A DNA stretch of 64,000 bases from Methanocaldococcus fervens AG86 (lineage in GTDB: Archaea > AGJL01 > Methanococci > Methanococcales > Methanocaldococcaceae): contig NC_013156.1 of NCBI RefSeq assembly GCF_000023985.1, forward strand, positions 124,001 through 188,000, given 5' to 3'. Numbering within the stretch: position 1 is the first letter of the stretch; each line of letters begins with the position of its first letter. Below, piece by piece: positions 56,808 through 64,000 of the stretch. The notes beneath the pieces are model-generated. The model searched no databases. It was not told where the DNA came from and saw only the letters and a program-made list of their open reading frames with translations. The translations under genes were made by a program, and so were the position numbers.

Positions 56808-57305
56808 ATGCATAAAAGAATAAAAATAGAAGATATAAAATTTGCAGTAGTTACTGTAAGTGATAGCAGATACAACAGCTTAATTAAAGGAGAAAAAATA
56901 GAAGATAAATCTGGAAATTTGTTAAAACATGAGTTGAATGCTAAAATATATACAATAATTCCAGATAATAAAAACATGATTAAAGGAATAGTAGAGCATA
57001 TAGTTGAGTCTTTTGATGTTGATTGTATTGTCTTTACGGGCGGAACGGGAATAGCTGAGAGAGATGTTACCATTGAGGCGTTAAAGGAGATTTTTGAAAA
57101 GGAGTTAGATGGATTTAAAATTATATTTCAAAAGCTGAGCTATGAGGAAGTTGGGTTTTCAGCCATATTGTCAAGAGCTACTGCTGGAATTTATAAAGGG
57201 AAAATTATATATGCTCTCCCAGGCTCAGTAAATGCATGTAAAACAGCATTAAAGATAATTAAAGAAGAGACTGGGCATATATTAGGACATTTAAGAGAGG
57301 GATAG
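56808..57305 (+). CDS. moaB: Molybdopterin adenylyltransferase-like protein MoaB
   Basis: This 165-residue MogA/MoaB-family protein shows VVTVSDSRYNS at the start and the substrate loop FTGGTGIAERDVTIEALKEI near residue 77-96. IYALPGSVNACKTALKII lies at the end. It adenylates molybdopterin before metal insertion, which in this organism serves the tungsten/molybdenum enzymes such as formylmethanofuran dehydrogenase. It is one base from dtdA, so the two share a transcript. Confidence 0.9.
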   Translation: MHKRIKIEDIKFAVVTVSDSRYNSLIKGEKIEDKSGNLLKHELNAKIYTIIPDNKNMIKGIVEHIVESFDVDCIVFTGGTGIAERDVTIEALKEIFEKELDGFKIIFQKLSYEEVGFSAILSRATAGIYKGKIIYALPGSVNACKTALKIIKEETGHILGHLREG

Positions 57306-57306
57306 G

Positions 57307-58074
57307 ATGAAATTTTTATTGATAGCTTCAAACAAAGATTTGGCAAGCAAAAATATAGCCAACCATATTAAAGAATATTTTGATGTATTTGAAACCGATA
57401 AGGAGCTTTTGTCATTAACAGACAAAGATTTAGAAAAGGCAGATTATTATATATTTTTATCAAAGCATAGAAGCACAGCCAATAAACCTTCTTTAACAGT
57501 CCACACTCCCGGAAATTTAACTGAAGACAATTCTTTTGGAGGAAATCCTAAGGAGGTTTGCCCGTGTGATGCAGTTTTAAATACTCTTTTATTAAAAAAT
57601 ATTTATAAAAATTACAGAAATTATTTTGAAAGTGGCAAAATTAAAGAGTTTGATGTCTCTTTTGAAGTAGTTCACCACTCACCAACTGATTTAAAATCAC
57701 CAACGGTATTTGTTGAAATTGGAAGCAGTGAGAAAGAATGGGTTTTAAAAGAAGCTGGAGAGATAATAGCCAAATCAGTTTTAGAAACAATCGACGCTAT
57801 AAAAAACAACGAGTACGATAAAAAAATTAGAGCCATTGGATTTGGTGGGGGGCATTATGCTCCAAAATTTACAAAACTTGCTTTAGAAGGCAAATATTAT
57901 TTTGGCTATTTAATTCCAAAATATGCTTCAGTTTCTGAAGAGGTTTTAAACCAACTCATCAATAAGATGGAGCTGGATAAAGCCCTTATAGACTGGAAAG
58001 GATGTAGAGGGGAAGATAAAAGAAAGTATATTGAATTCCTCGAAAAGAATAGAATTGAATGGGAGAGAGTTTAA
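57307..58074 (+). CDS. dtdA: D-aminoacyl-tRNA deacylase, archaeal DtdA
   Basis: This 255-residue enzyme of the DtdA (GEK1-like) family removes D-amino acids from tRNA. Zinc-dependent family blocks are SKHRSTANKPSLTVHTPGN near residue 58, VVHHSPTDLKSPTVFVEIGSSEKEW near 120 and IGFGGGHYAPKFTKLALEGKYYFGYLIPKYA near 178. Full length. It follows moaB by one base, and larB starts 46 bases downstream. Confidence 0.93.
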   Translation: MKFLLIASNKDLASKNIANHIKEYFDVFETDKELLSLTDKDLEKADYYIFLSKHRSTANKPSLTVHTPGNLTEDNSFGGNPKEVCPCDAVLNTLLLKNIYKNYRNYFESGKIKEFDVSFEVVHHSPTDLKSPTVFVEIGSSEKEWVLKEAGEIIAKSVLETIDAIKNNEYDKKIRAIGFGGGHYAPKFTKLALEGKYYFGYLIPKYASVSEEVLNQLINKMELDKALIDWKGCRGEDKRKYIEFLEKNRIEWERV

Positions 58075-58120
58075 TTTTTAATTTATTTATATTTATTAAT
58101 TTTATTTTGGAGGGAATCAA

Positions 58121-58939
58121 ATGACAAAGAATTTAAGAGATTTACTTTTAGCATTTAAAAGTGGAGAAATTAGTTTAGAAGAAGTTGAGAAACAAATAAA
58201 ATTTAATTATTTTGAAGAAATTGAAAATAAATTAAAATTAGATGTTAATAGGCATTTTAGGACAGGGGTTCCAGAGGTTGTTTATGGTAGGGGGAAGGAG
58301 TTGGATGAAATAATTAAAGCGACAATAAAACTTGCAGAAAAAAATGGTATTGCGTTGGCAACTAAAATAGAGGATGTGGAAAAGCTTAACGAAGAGATAA
58401 AAAAGTATGATTTAAAAAACTATATTATAAAGATTAACAAAAAAGCTAAGACATTAATAATAAAAAATAAAAACTACAGCGTTAAAAAAATAGGTAAGGT
58501 AGGGATATTAACAGCTGGAACTTCAGATATTCCAATAGCAGAGGAGGCTAAAGATACGTTAGAAGTGATGGGGGTTGAAGTTATAACATATTACGATGTA
58601 GGGATTGCTGGCATTCATAGGTTGTTCCCAGCCCTAAAAAAGATGGTTGAGGAGAATGTTTGCTGTATTATTGTTGTTGCCGGTATGGAGGGGGCTCTTC
58701 CATCTGTAGTTTCATCAATGGTTGATATCCCAGTTATTGGAGTGCCAACATCAACATCTTATGGAATAAAGATAACTCCACTCCTAACAATGCTACACAC
58801 CTGCTCTCCAGGAATAGTAGTTGTTAATATTGATAATGGGTTTGGAGCAGGAGTTTTTGCAGGTTTAATAGCTAAAAAAGTTTATGAGGGAAATCATGAT
58901 AAAAATCATAGAGGGGGAGTTAATAGAAACACTGAATGA
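58121..58939 (+). CDS. larB: LarB-like / PurE-related protein
   Basis: This 272-residue protein has a short helical N-terminus ([22 protein letters not shown]), then [19 protein letters not shown], and a C-terminal PurE-like AIR-carboxylase domain ([50 protein letters not shown]). In bacteria LarB carboxylates nicotinate adenine dinucleotide in nickel-pincer cofactor synthesis. It was formerly annotated as NCAIR mutase-related. No larC or larE is in the window. Its end overlaps the next gene by 44 bases. Confidence 0.85.
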   Translation: MTKNLRDLLLAFKSGEISLEEVEKQIKFNYFEEIENKLKLDVNRHFRTGVPEVVYGRGKELDEIIKATIKLAEKNGIALATKIEDVEKLNEEIKKYDLKNYIIKINKKAKTLIIKNKNYSVKKIGKVGILTAGTSDIPIAEEAKDTLEVMGVEVITYYDVGIAGIHRLFPALKKMVEENVCCIIVVAGMEGALPSVVSSMVDIPVIGVPTSTSYGIKITPLLTMLHTCSPGIVVVNIDNGFGAGVFAGLIAKKVYEGNHDKNHRGGVNRNTE

Positions 58940-60032
58940 TGGAAAAATAGATGATACTATAAAAGAATTGGAAAATGGATACATCCTTATTTTAGTTAAA
59001 GATAACAATACTCTGCATGAGGGATATGTGTTTGTTGAAGATGGGAAAATTGTTGGTTATTTTTATACTGATAATAAATCAACTGAAATTTTTGGAAATG
59101 CTGAAAAAGTCCTCGAATTGTTAAACCATGAAAATAAAGTTATAGAGGTTTACAAATATGATAAAGATAAGTTAAACCTAATGAAATGGCTATATCCAGA
59201 GATGTTTGCAATAGAAAAAGATGAAAAAAAAGATAAAAAAGAAATTAAAAAAGAGGATATAAAATATCTTGATATAAAACTTAACATTCCTTTAGATGTT
59301 CCTATTGCAACAGATGTAAAAGATTTTAAGGAATATTTAAAAGATGATAAATATATTATTGTAAATGCATATAGAAAAAATCCTGAAGGATATGAAAACG
59401 CATACATTGTATACAAAGGAAAAAACCCTATAGCAGCAGCCTGTGAATGTAACTATGGAGTTTTACTTGGAAAAGATGCATGTAAAAAGATAGAGCAAAT
59501 GTTAAATGATAAAAATTCAGTTGTTGATGTATATGAATACGATGAAATGAAATTAAATGTTTTATTGGATTTATATCCTGAAATGAAGATTGAAGAGGAA
59601 AAAGAGAGTGAAAAAGAAGTTTATAATGAGATGGGAGAAATTGATAAAGAAGAAGAAATTGAAATATCGAGGGAGGAGTTATTAAAAAGATTGGGGCTGA
59701 AAGAACCTGATGAAGAATGGGTAGAGGCAGTGTTAGAAGATCTATTTAGACCAGGTGATGAAGAAATAAATGAATTGAAGAGAAAAATAGAAAATGAAAT
59801 AATTGAAAATGTTAAAAATATTGATGGGGTTGAGGATGTTAAGCCCAATATAGAGATCAAATGGGAGAATGGAAGGTACTTTATACTTGGAGATGTTAAT
59901 ATAAAAAGAAAGAGAATATTTGGAATTATTAAAAAAGATGTGGATCCCTCAATTATTAAATTTGAAATTGATAGAATACTTAAAAATAATATTCTAAACT
60001 ATACTTCAGACATATCGATTAATATCGAATAA
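58896..60032 (+). CDS. Large acidic protein of unknown function (DUF2226-like)
   Basis: This 378-residue acidic protein has two similar segments in its N-terminal two-thirds: [22 protein letters not shown]...[20 protein letters not shown] and [20 protein letters not shown]...[20 protein letters not shown]. An internal duplication is therefore likely. A charged linker with [24 protein letters not shown] follows, then a C-terminal domain. It resembles archaeal DUF2226 proteins as I remember them. It is translationally coupled to larB (start after GAGGG) and followed 16 bases later by a membrane roadblock protein. Confidence 0.6.
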   Translation: MIKIIEGELIETLNDGKIDDTIKELENGYILILVKDNNTLHEGYVFVEDGKIVGYFYTDNKSTEIFGNAEKVLELLNHENKVIEVYKYDKDKLNLMKWLYPEMFAIEKDEKKDKKEIKKEDIKYLDIKLNIPLDVPIATDVKDFKEYLKDDKYIIVNAYRKNPEGYENAYIVYKGKNPIAAACECNYGVLLGKDACKKIEQMLNDKNSVVDVYEYDEMKLNVLLDLYPEMKIEEEKESEKEVYNEMGEIDKEEEIEISREELLKRLGLKEPDEEWVEAVLEDLFRPGDEEINELKRKIENEIIENVKNIDGVEDVKPNIEIKWENGRYFILGDVNIKRKRIFGIIKKDVDPSIIKFEIDRILKNNILNYTSDISINIE

Positions 60033-60048
60033 AAAGAGAGGTTTAATT

Positions 60049-60597
60049 ATGAATGAGGGGATGTTATTTTTAATCTTATTTATACTTGGAGTGACCATCG
60101 GAGCAGGGATTTATTGCTATAGAGAAAAGGAAAAAAGAAAGACTTATAAATTTATTGAAATGGAAATTATTGAAGGTCTTAAAGAATTAAAGCCCTATAT
60201 CGCTCCAGACGAAAATAAAGAATATACTGAGGAATTTGATTTAGTGGAGATTGCCCTTTCCCACGATATAGAAGATATTGTTGTTGTTAATGATGAAGGA
60301 TTAGTTGTAGCCTCTACATTAAAAGGTGGGGATGACTTTGGAGCTATCGGACTTGGAATATTTGAATACATTAAAAAATTCCATGACAATATTAAAAAGG
60401 TTGTGATACAGAAGGGAGATAATTACATTCACATATACCCATTAAAGTGTAATAATGAAAACTTATATGCTATTATAGAATCAAAAATTATGCTTGAAAC
60501 TATAGAGGAAAAAGAAATACTTAGAAAAGTAAATGAAGTCCTTAAAAAATATTTTGGAAATGTTGAAAATATAAAAAAGGAAAATATTAATTTTTAG
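60049..60597 (+). CDS. Membrane-anchored Roadblock/LC7-like protein
   Basis: This 182-residue protein has one N-terminal membrane segment (residues ~5-24, MLFLILFILGVTIGAGIYCY) followed by basic residues, so the domain faces the cytoplasm. The soluble part shows a roadblock pattern: EDIVVVNDEGLVVASTLKGGDDFGAIGLGIFEYIKKF, then KKVVIQKGDNYIHIYPLKC. It is operonic with the DUF2226-like gene. It is a second roadblock protein in the window, distinct from the GTPase-linked one at 39.7 kb. Confidence 0.65.
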   Translation: MNEGMLFLILFILGVTIGAGIYCYREKEKRKTYKFIEMEIIEGLKELKPYIAPDENKEYTEEFDLVEIALSHDIEDIVVVNDEGLVVASTLKGGDDFGAIGLGIFEYIKKFHDNIKKVVIQKGDNYIHIYPLKCNNENLYAIIESKIMLETIEEKEILRKVNEVLKKYFGNVENIKKENINF

Positions 60598-60600
60598 ATT

Positions 60601-61866
60601 TTAAATTGGTAAAATAGTTCCTTTAACTGGAACATATGTTGGGATCTTTAAAGTTTTCCAAATAGTCATTGCAAATGATAAGGATTGATACCTCTCACCA
60701 TGCATAACTATTGCCTTTTCTGGCTTAGGAATCTTTTTTATATACCTAACTAATGAGTTGTAGTCACCATGGGCTGAAAATTCTATTTTAACAACCTTCC
60801 CTCTTACAGGAATTTTATTTTTAAATGGCTGAATTTCTTTAGCTCCTTCTTCCAATTCTCTACCTAAAGTTCCCTCCGCCTGATAACCAGTTAATATTAG
60901 TTTATTTTTTGGATCTTTTAATAATTTTAAATATTTTAATACTGGCCCTCCTTGAACCATTCCAGATGTTGATACAATAATACATGGCTCTTTATTGAAA
61001 ACTAAACTTTCATCCGCTTTTTTCACAACGCCAAATGGATTAATTCTATTTTCAACCATATTCTTTATTTTAGGATTTAACCAATTTATATAGCTTAGAT
61101 AAACGGCAGTAGCATGAATTAAAGCGCCATCAGTGTATATAGGAACTTCTTTTAATTTCCCACTTCTCATATAGTTATTTATGATCAATAGTATTTCCTG
61201 AGCCCTACCAATCGCAAATACTGGAATTATTACTTTTCCTCCATTTTCTATTGTTTCAGCTATTTCTTCAATTAACTGCTTCTCTAACGTTTTTCTCGCA
61301 GGTTTTATATCCAATGAAGAGCCGTAGGTGGATTCTATAATTAAAACATCAATTTCATCGATATCAGTATCTGCTGGAAGTAGGGTTCTTGAAATCCCCT
61401 CATTTATGTCTCCAGTGTAGAGGATTTTCTTCCCATCTGCTTCCAAATAAATGGAAGCACTTCCCAATATATGCCCTGCATTGTAAAACTTAAATTTTAT
61501 ATCATCAGTAATCTGCCTCTCTTCATAGTAGTTTAAGCATTCAATACTTTCCATCGCCTGCTGAATATCCTCTTCTTTATAAGCTTTTGTCAGATTTAAA
61601 GTATCTCTCCATGTTATAAACATTAAATCAGCTGTTGGATGTGTGCAATAGATTTTTTTGAATTTATAGAAAGGAACTGCCCCACAGTGGTCGAGATGAG
61701 CGTGAGATATGATAACGGCATCTATTAATTTATCATCAACTTTTGGAATCTCTCCAGTATCTGGAGACATACCACAATCTAACAACACTCTACTTTTTTG
61801 CGTTTCTACTTCAACACAACTCATTCCAATCTGCTGACAACCTCCATGAAACTTTAATAAAACCAT
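60601..61866 (-). CDS. Beta-CASP RNase, aCPSF2-like
   Basis: This 421-residue metallo-beta-lactamase plus beta-CASP nuclease has HxHxDH in ISHAHLDHCGAVPFY near residue 53, LYTGDIN near 150, beta-CASP motif A in IIESTYGSS near 178, and VPVKGT-type end after MHGERYQS. It lacks KH domains, so it fits the shorter aCPSF2 class rather than aCPSF1 or RNase J. It cuts RNA, possibly in 3'-end maturation or decay. The start at 61866 is supported by a GGGATGA nearby; an ATG 9 bases earlier is less likely. Confidence 0.88.
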   Translation of the reverse strand: MVLLKFHGGCQQIGMSCVEVETQKSRVLLDCGMSPDTGEIPKVDDKLIDAVIISHAHLDHCGAVPFYKFKKIYCTHPTADLMFITWRDTLNLTKAYKEEDIQQAMESIECLNYYEERQITDDIKFKFYNAGHILGSASIYLEADGKKILYTGDINEGISRTLLPADTDIDEIDVLIIESTYGSSLDIKPARKTLEKQLIEEIAETIENGGKVIIPVFAIGRAQEILLIINNYMRSGKLKEVPIYTDGALIHATAVYLSYINWLNPKIKNMVENRINPFGVVKKADESLVFNKEPCIIVSTSGMVQGGPVLKYLKLLKDPKNKLILTGYQAEGTLGRELEEGAKEIQPFKNKIPVRGKVVKIEFSAHGDYNSLVRYIKKIPKPEKAIVMHGERYQSLSFAMTIWKTLKIPTYVPVKGTILPI

Positions 61867-62089
61867 AGCGATCATCCCAAAAATTATATATATTTTTTTA
61901 AATAAATCCTAATTACCCTGAGGCGTAGAAAAGCTATTTGAATATCCACCATAATAAATTAAATCAAATTGACCTTAATTAATCGATATTAAATCAATCA
62001 TAAAAATAAAAACTAAAAGTAAGCTGTAACCTTATGGGCGTCTATTTTATTATTTTTAATCTTACTATAAAAAGGCATTGGTGAAGGTA

Positions 62090-62596
62090 ATGGAACATAG
62101 ACATGTCATATCTGCATTAGTTTTAAATAAACCAGGGGTCTTACAGAGGATTTCGGGATTATTTACAAGAAGGGGTTTTAATATTTCAAGCATAACAGTT
62201 GGAGTAACAGAGAATCCACAGATTTCAAGGGTTACGATTGTTGTTAATGGCGATGATAAGATATTAGAGCAGGTTGTTAAACAACTCAACAAATTAATTG
62301 ACGTTATAAAGGTTAGTGAGCTAGAGGAAAAGAAATCCGTTCAGAGAGAACTCTGCTTAATAAAAGTATATGCACCAACGGAAAGTGCTAAATCTCAAGT
62401 TATTCAATATACGAGCATATTTAGAGGAAATGTTGTCGATTTAAGTCCTGAATCTTTAATTGTGGAGATAACTGGTAGTGAAGATAAAATAAACGCATTC
62501 ATTGAATTAGTTAAACCTTTAGGAATTAAAGAAATGGCAAGAACTGGAATAACAGCGTTGGCAAGGGGACCTAAAGTTTTAAAGCCAAAAAGTTAA
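62090..62596 (+). CDS. ilvN: Acetolactate synthase regulatory subunit
   Basis: This 168-residue ACT-domain protein has the ACT fold visible in [34 protein letters not shown]. The C-terminal half ([33 protein letters not shown]) has the second ferredoxin-like fold. It binds valine and controls the IlvB enzyme, whose gene is at 6.7 kb. Start chosen after GGTGA at 62081-62085. It lies 17 bases before gatB, a pairing with no clear functional reason. Confidence 0.93.
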   Translation: MEHRHVISALVLNKPGVLQRISGLFTRRGFNISSITVGVTENPQISRVTIVVNGDDKILEQVVKQLNKLIDVIKVSELEEKKSVQRELCLIKVYAPTESAKSQVIQYTSIFRGNVVDLSPESLIVEITGSEDKINAFIELVKPLGIKEMARTGITALARGPKVLKPKS

Positions 62597-62612
62597 TGTT
62601 AAGGTGAAAAAC

Positions 62613-64000
62613 ATGGATGAAGCTAAAATGAAATGTGGTTTGGAGATACACGTTCAAATTGATACAAAGTCAAAATTATTTTGTAATTGTTCAACAAATT
62701 ATTTAGATGCTGAACCAAATACAAACGTTTGCCCTGTCTGTTTAGGTTTGCCTGGAGCTAAGCCACTCTCTCCAAATAAAAAAGCAGTAGAAGTTGCTAT
62801 AATGGTAGCAAAGATGCTTGGATGTAAAATTGTTGTTGATAAAGATATTTACTTCCAAAGAAAGCATTACGATTATCCTGATTTACCAAGCGGTTATCAA
62901 AGAACTTCAACACCTATTGGAGTTGATGGGGAGTTTATGGGTATTGGAATAGCTGAAGTGCATTTAGAAGAAGATCCTGGGCAGTATAACCCAAGTTTTG
63001 GAATTGTTGATTACAATAGGAGCGGAACTCCTTTGATTGAGATTGTTACAAAGCCAGATATAAAAAGCCCTGAAGAGGCAAGAGAGTTTTTAAAACAGTT
63101 AATGACTTTGTTTAGGTATCTTGGTTGTTTGAGAGGAGAAGGGACGATGAGAGCTGACGTAAACATATCTATCGAATATATGGGCGTTCAAGGAAACAGG
63201 GTTGAGGTTAAAAACGTTAACTCAATCAAAGGAGTTTATAAAGTTTTAAAATATGAATTAATTAGGCAGAAAAACATTATTAAGAGAGGGGGAGAAGTTA
63301 AGAGAGAAACAAGGGCATTTTTGGAAAGCCAAATGATAACTAAGGCTATGAGAAGTAAGGAAACAGCTGAAGATTATAGATACATCCCAGACCCTGACAT
63401 TCAGCCAATTGTTATCTCTGAAAAATGGGTTAAGGAAATAGAGGAGAAGATGCCTGAAACTCCTTTAGCTAAGAAGAAGAGATTTATTGAAGAGTATGGG
63501 ATAGATGAAGATGATGCCAGTGTATTAGTTTCTGATTTAGATATGGCTGAGATGTTTGAAGAAGTTGTTAAATCTTTAGGAATTAATAAAGAAAATGTTG
63601 ATTTGGCTGTAACTTGGATTAGAAATGAGTTGAGAAGAAGTTTACAGTATCACAAAGTAGATTTATATGAAAGTGGGGTTAAGGCAGAGCATATAGTTGA
63701 GTTAATAAAATTAATTAAAGAGGGAGTTATATCACAAAAGATAGCTAAGGAGATTGTTGATTTATTGGTTATAAATAGAGGAAGTAAGATGCCAAAACAA
63801 ATAGTTGAAGAGCTTGGATTAACAGTAATTAAAGATGAAGACGCCTTAATCAAAGCTGTTGAAGAGGCTATTAAAAACAATCCAAAGGCAGTTGAAGATT
63901 ATCTAAGCGGTAAGAAAGAAGCGCTAAACTTCTTAATGGGGCAGGTAATGAGATTAACAAGGGGAAGAGCAGAGCCTAAGAGAGTTATTGAGTTATTGAA
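62613..64000 (+). CDS. gatB: Aspartyl/glutamyl-tRNA amidotransferase subunit B (partial)
   Basis: The gene runs beyond the window; 462 codons are present. The GatB/E kinase-like domain shows CGLEIHVQIDTKSKLFCNC near residue 8, NVCPVCLGLPGAKP near 35, HYDYPDLPSGYQ near 84, and EVHLEEDPGQ near 107. The helical and YqeY-like tail starts near PETPLAKKKRF. Cysteines near residues 24-42 may hold structural zinc. In GatCAB it phosphorylates Asp/Glu-tRNA and amidates it, needed where free Asn- or Gln-tRNA synthetase is lacking. Start after GGTGA, with a spacer of five bases. Confidence 0.95.
   Translation, partial: MDEAKMKCGLEIHVQIDTKSKLFCNCSTNYLDAEPNTNVCPVCLGLPGAKPLSPNKKAVEVAIMVAKMLGCKIVVDKDIYFQRKHYDYPDLPSGYQRTSTPIGVDGEFMGIGIAEVHLEEDPGQYNPSFGIVDYNRSGTPLIEIVTKPDIKSPEEAREFLKQLMTLFRYLGCLRGEGTMRADVNISIEYMGVQGNRVEVKNVNSIKGVYKVLKYELIRQKNIIKRGGEVKRETRAFLESQMITKAMRSKETAEDYRYIPDPDIQPIVISEKWVKEIEEKMPETPLAKKKRFIEEYGIDEDDASVLVSDLDMAEMFEEVVKSLGINKENVDLAVTWIRNELRRSLQYHKVDLYESGVKAEHIVELIKLIKEGVISQKIAKEIVDLLVINRGSKMPKQIVEELGLTVIKDEDALIKAVEEAIKNNPKAVEDYLSGKKEALNFLMGQVMRLTRGRAEPKRVIELL

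Noticed and set aside
61880-62080. Possible small RNA in the gap between the RNase gene and ilvN
   Set aside because: CTGAGGCG was examined as a D box and arm, but no C box or matching arm occurs upstream.

Overview
The window is about 64 kb of AT-rich archaeal chromosome. Its gene content (tungsten/molybdenum formylmethanofuran dehydrogenase genes, an Ehb energy-converting hydrogenase pair, an Hmd paralog, CfbB, LarB, DtdA, an archaeal histone, the PAN proteasomal ATPase) and its GGTGA-type ribosome binding sites point to a hyperthermophilic hydrogenotrophic methanogen of the genus Methanocaldococcus. Many proteins resemble those I remember from M. jannaschii, but the local gene order looks rearranged. 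The species is not claimed.

Layout. 0-4.1 kb: end of a circularly permuted GTPase, ehbM-ehbO, a CofE-like ligase and a KaiC-like ATPase. 4.1-6.0 kb: a gene graveyard holding a frameshifted, truncated restriction-enzyme-like gene, an orphan C-terminus and a decayed IS transposase. 6.0-14.7 kb: FKBP, ilvB, korA, a lipoprotein, a C/D box sRNA, a radical SAM enzyme, cimA and agmatinase. 14.7-20.3 kb: thrS, cfbB, an ABC binding protein and ribL, flanked by two inverted copies of a 111-bp hairpin element. 20.3-26.6 kb: AI-2E-type permease, glycosyltransferase, pan, aroC, pyrG. 26.7-31.8 kb: the fwd operon (regulator, F, G, D, A, UPF0145, C) on the minus strand, divergent from a second regulator at 32 kb.

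33.8-38.0 kb: a cluster of seven genes in which only one is intact. The others carry single-base indels or a large deletion. Its content (PP-loop ATPase, DUF3343 carrier-like protein, DUF523/TudS-like three-cysteine protein, cyclophilin-like protein, ribokinase-like protein) looks like a dying pathway, possibly for sulfur or selenium transfer. 38.1-43.5 kb: Hmd paralog, a small GTPase with a roadblock partner, a PLP enzyme, a TPR protein, and glnA with a clear NrpR operator. 43.6-48.9 kb: queC and a split glutamate synthase with an FrhB-like F420-type subunit. 49.1-56.3 kb: Hfq, a HAD phosphatase, cobS, a nuclease lipoprotein, archaeal shikimate kinase and cobN. 56.4-64 kb: histone, moaB, dtdA, larB, a DUF2226-like and membrane roadblock pair, aCPSF2-type RNase, ilvN and the start of gatB.

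The main metabolic themes are CO2 reduction (fwd, ehb, korA), nitrogen assimilation (glnA, glutamate synthase), branched-chain and aromatic amino acids (ilvB, ilvN, cimA, aroC, aroK) and corrinoid/F430 synthesis (cfbB, cobS, cobN). No tRNA, rRNA or CRISPR array was seen. The most unusual items are the antisense-oriented C/D sRNA, the paired hairpin elements that abut two start codons, and the decaying cluster.
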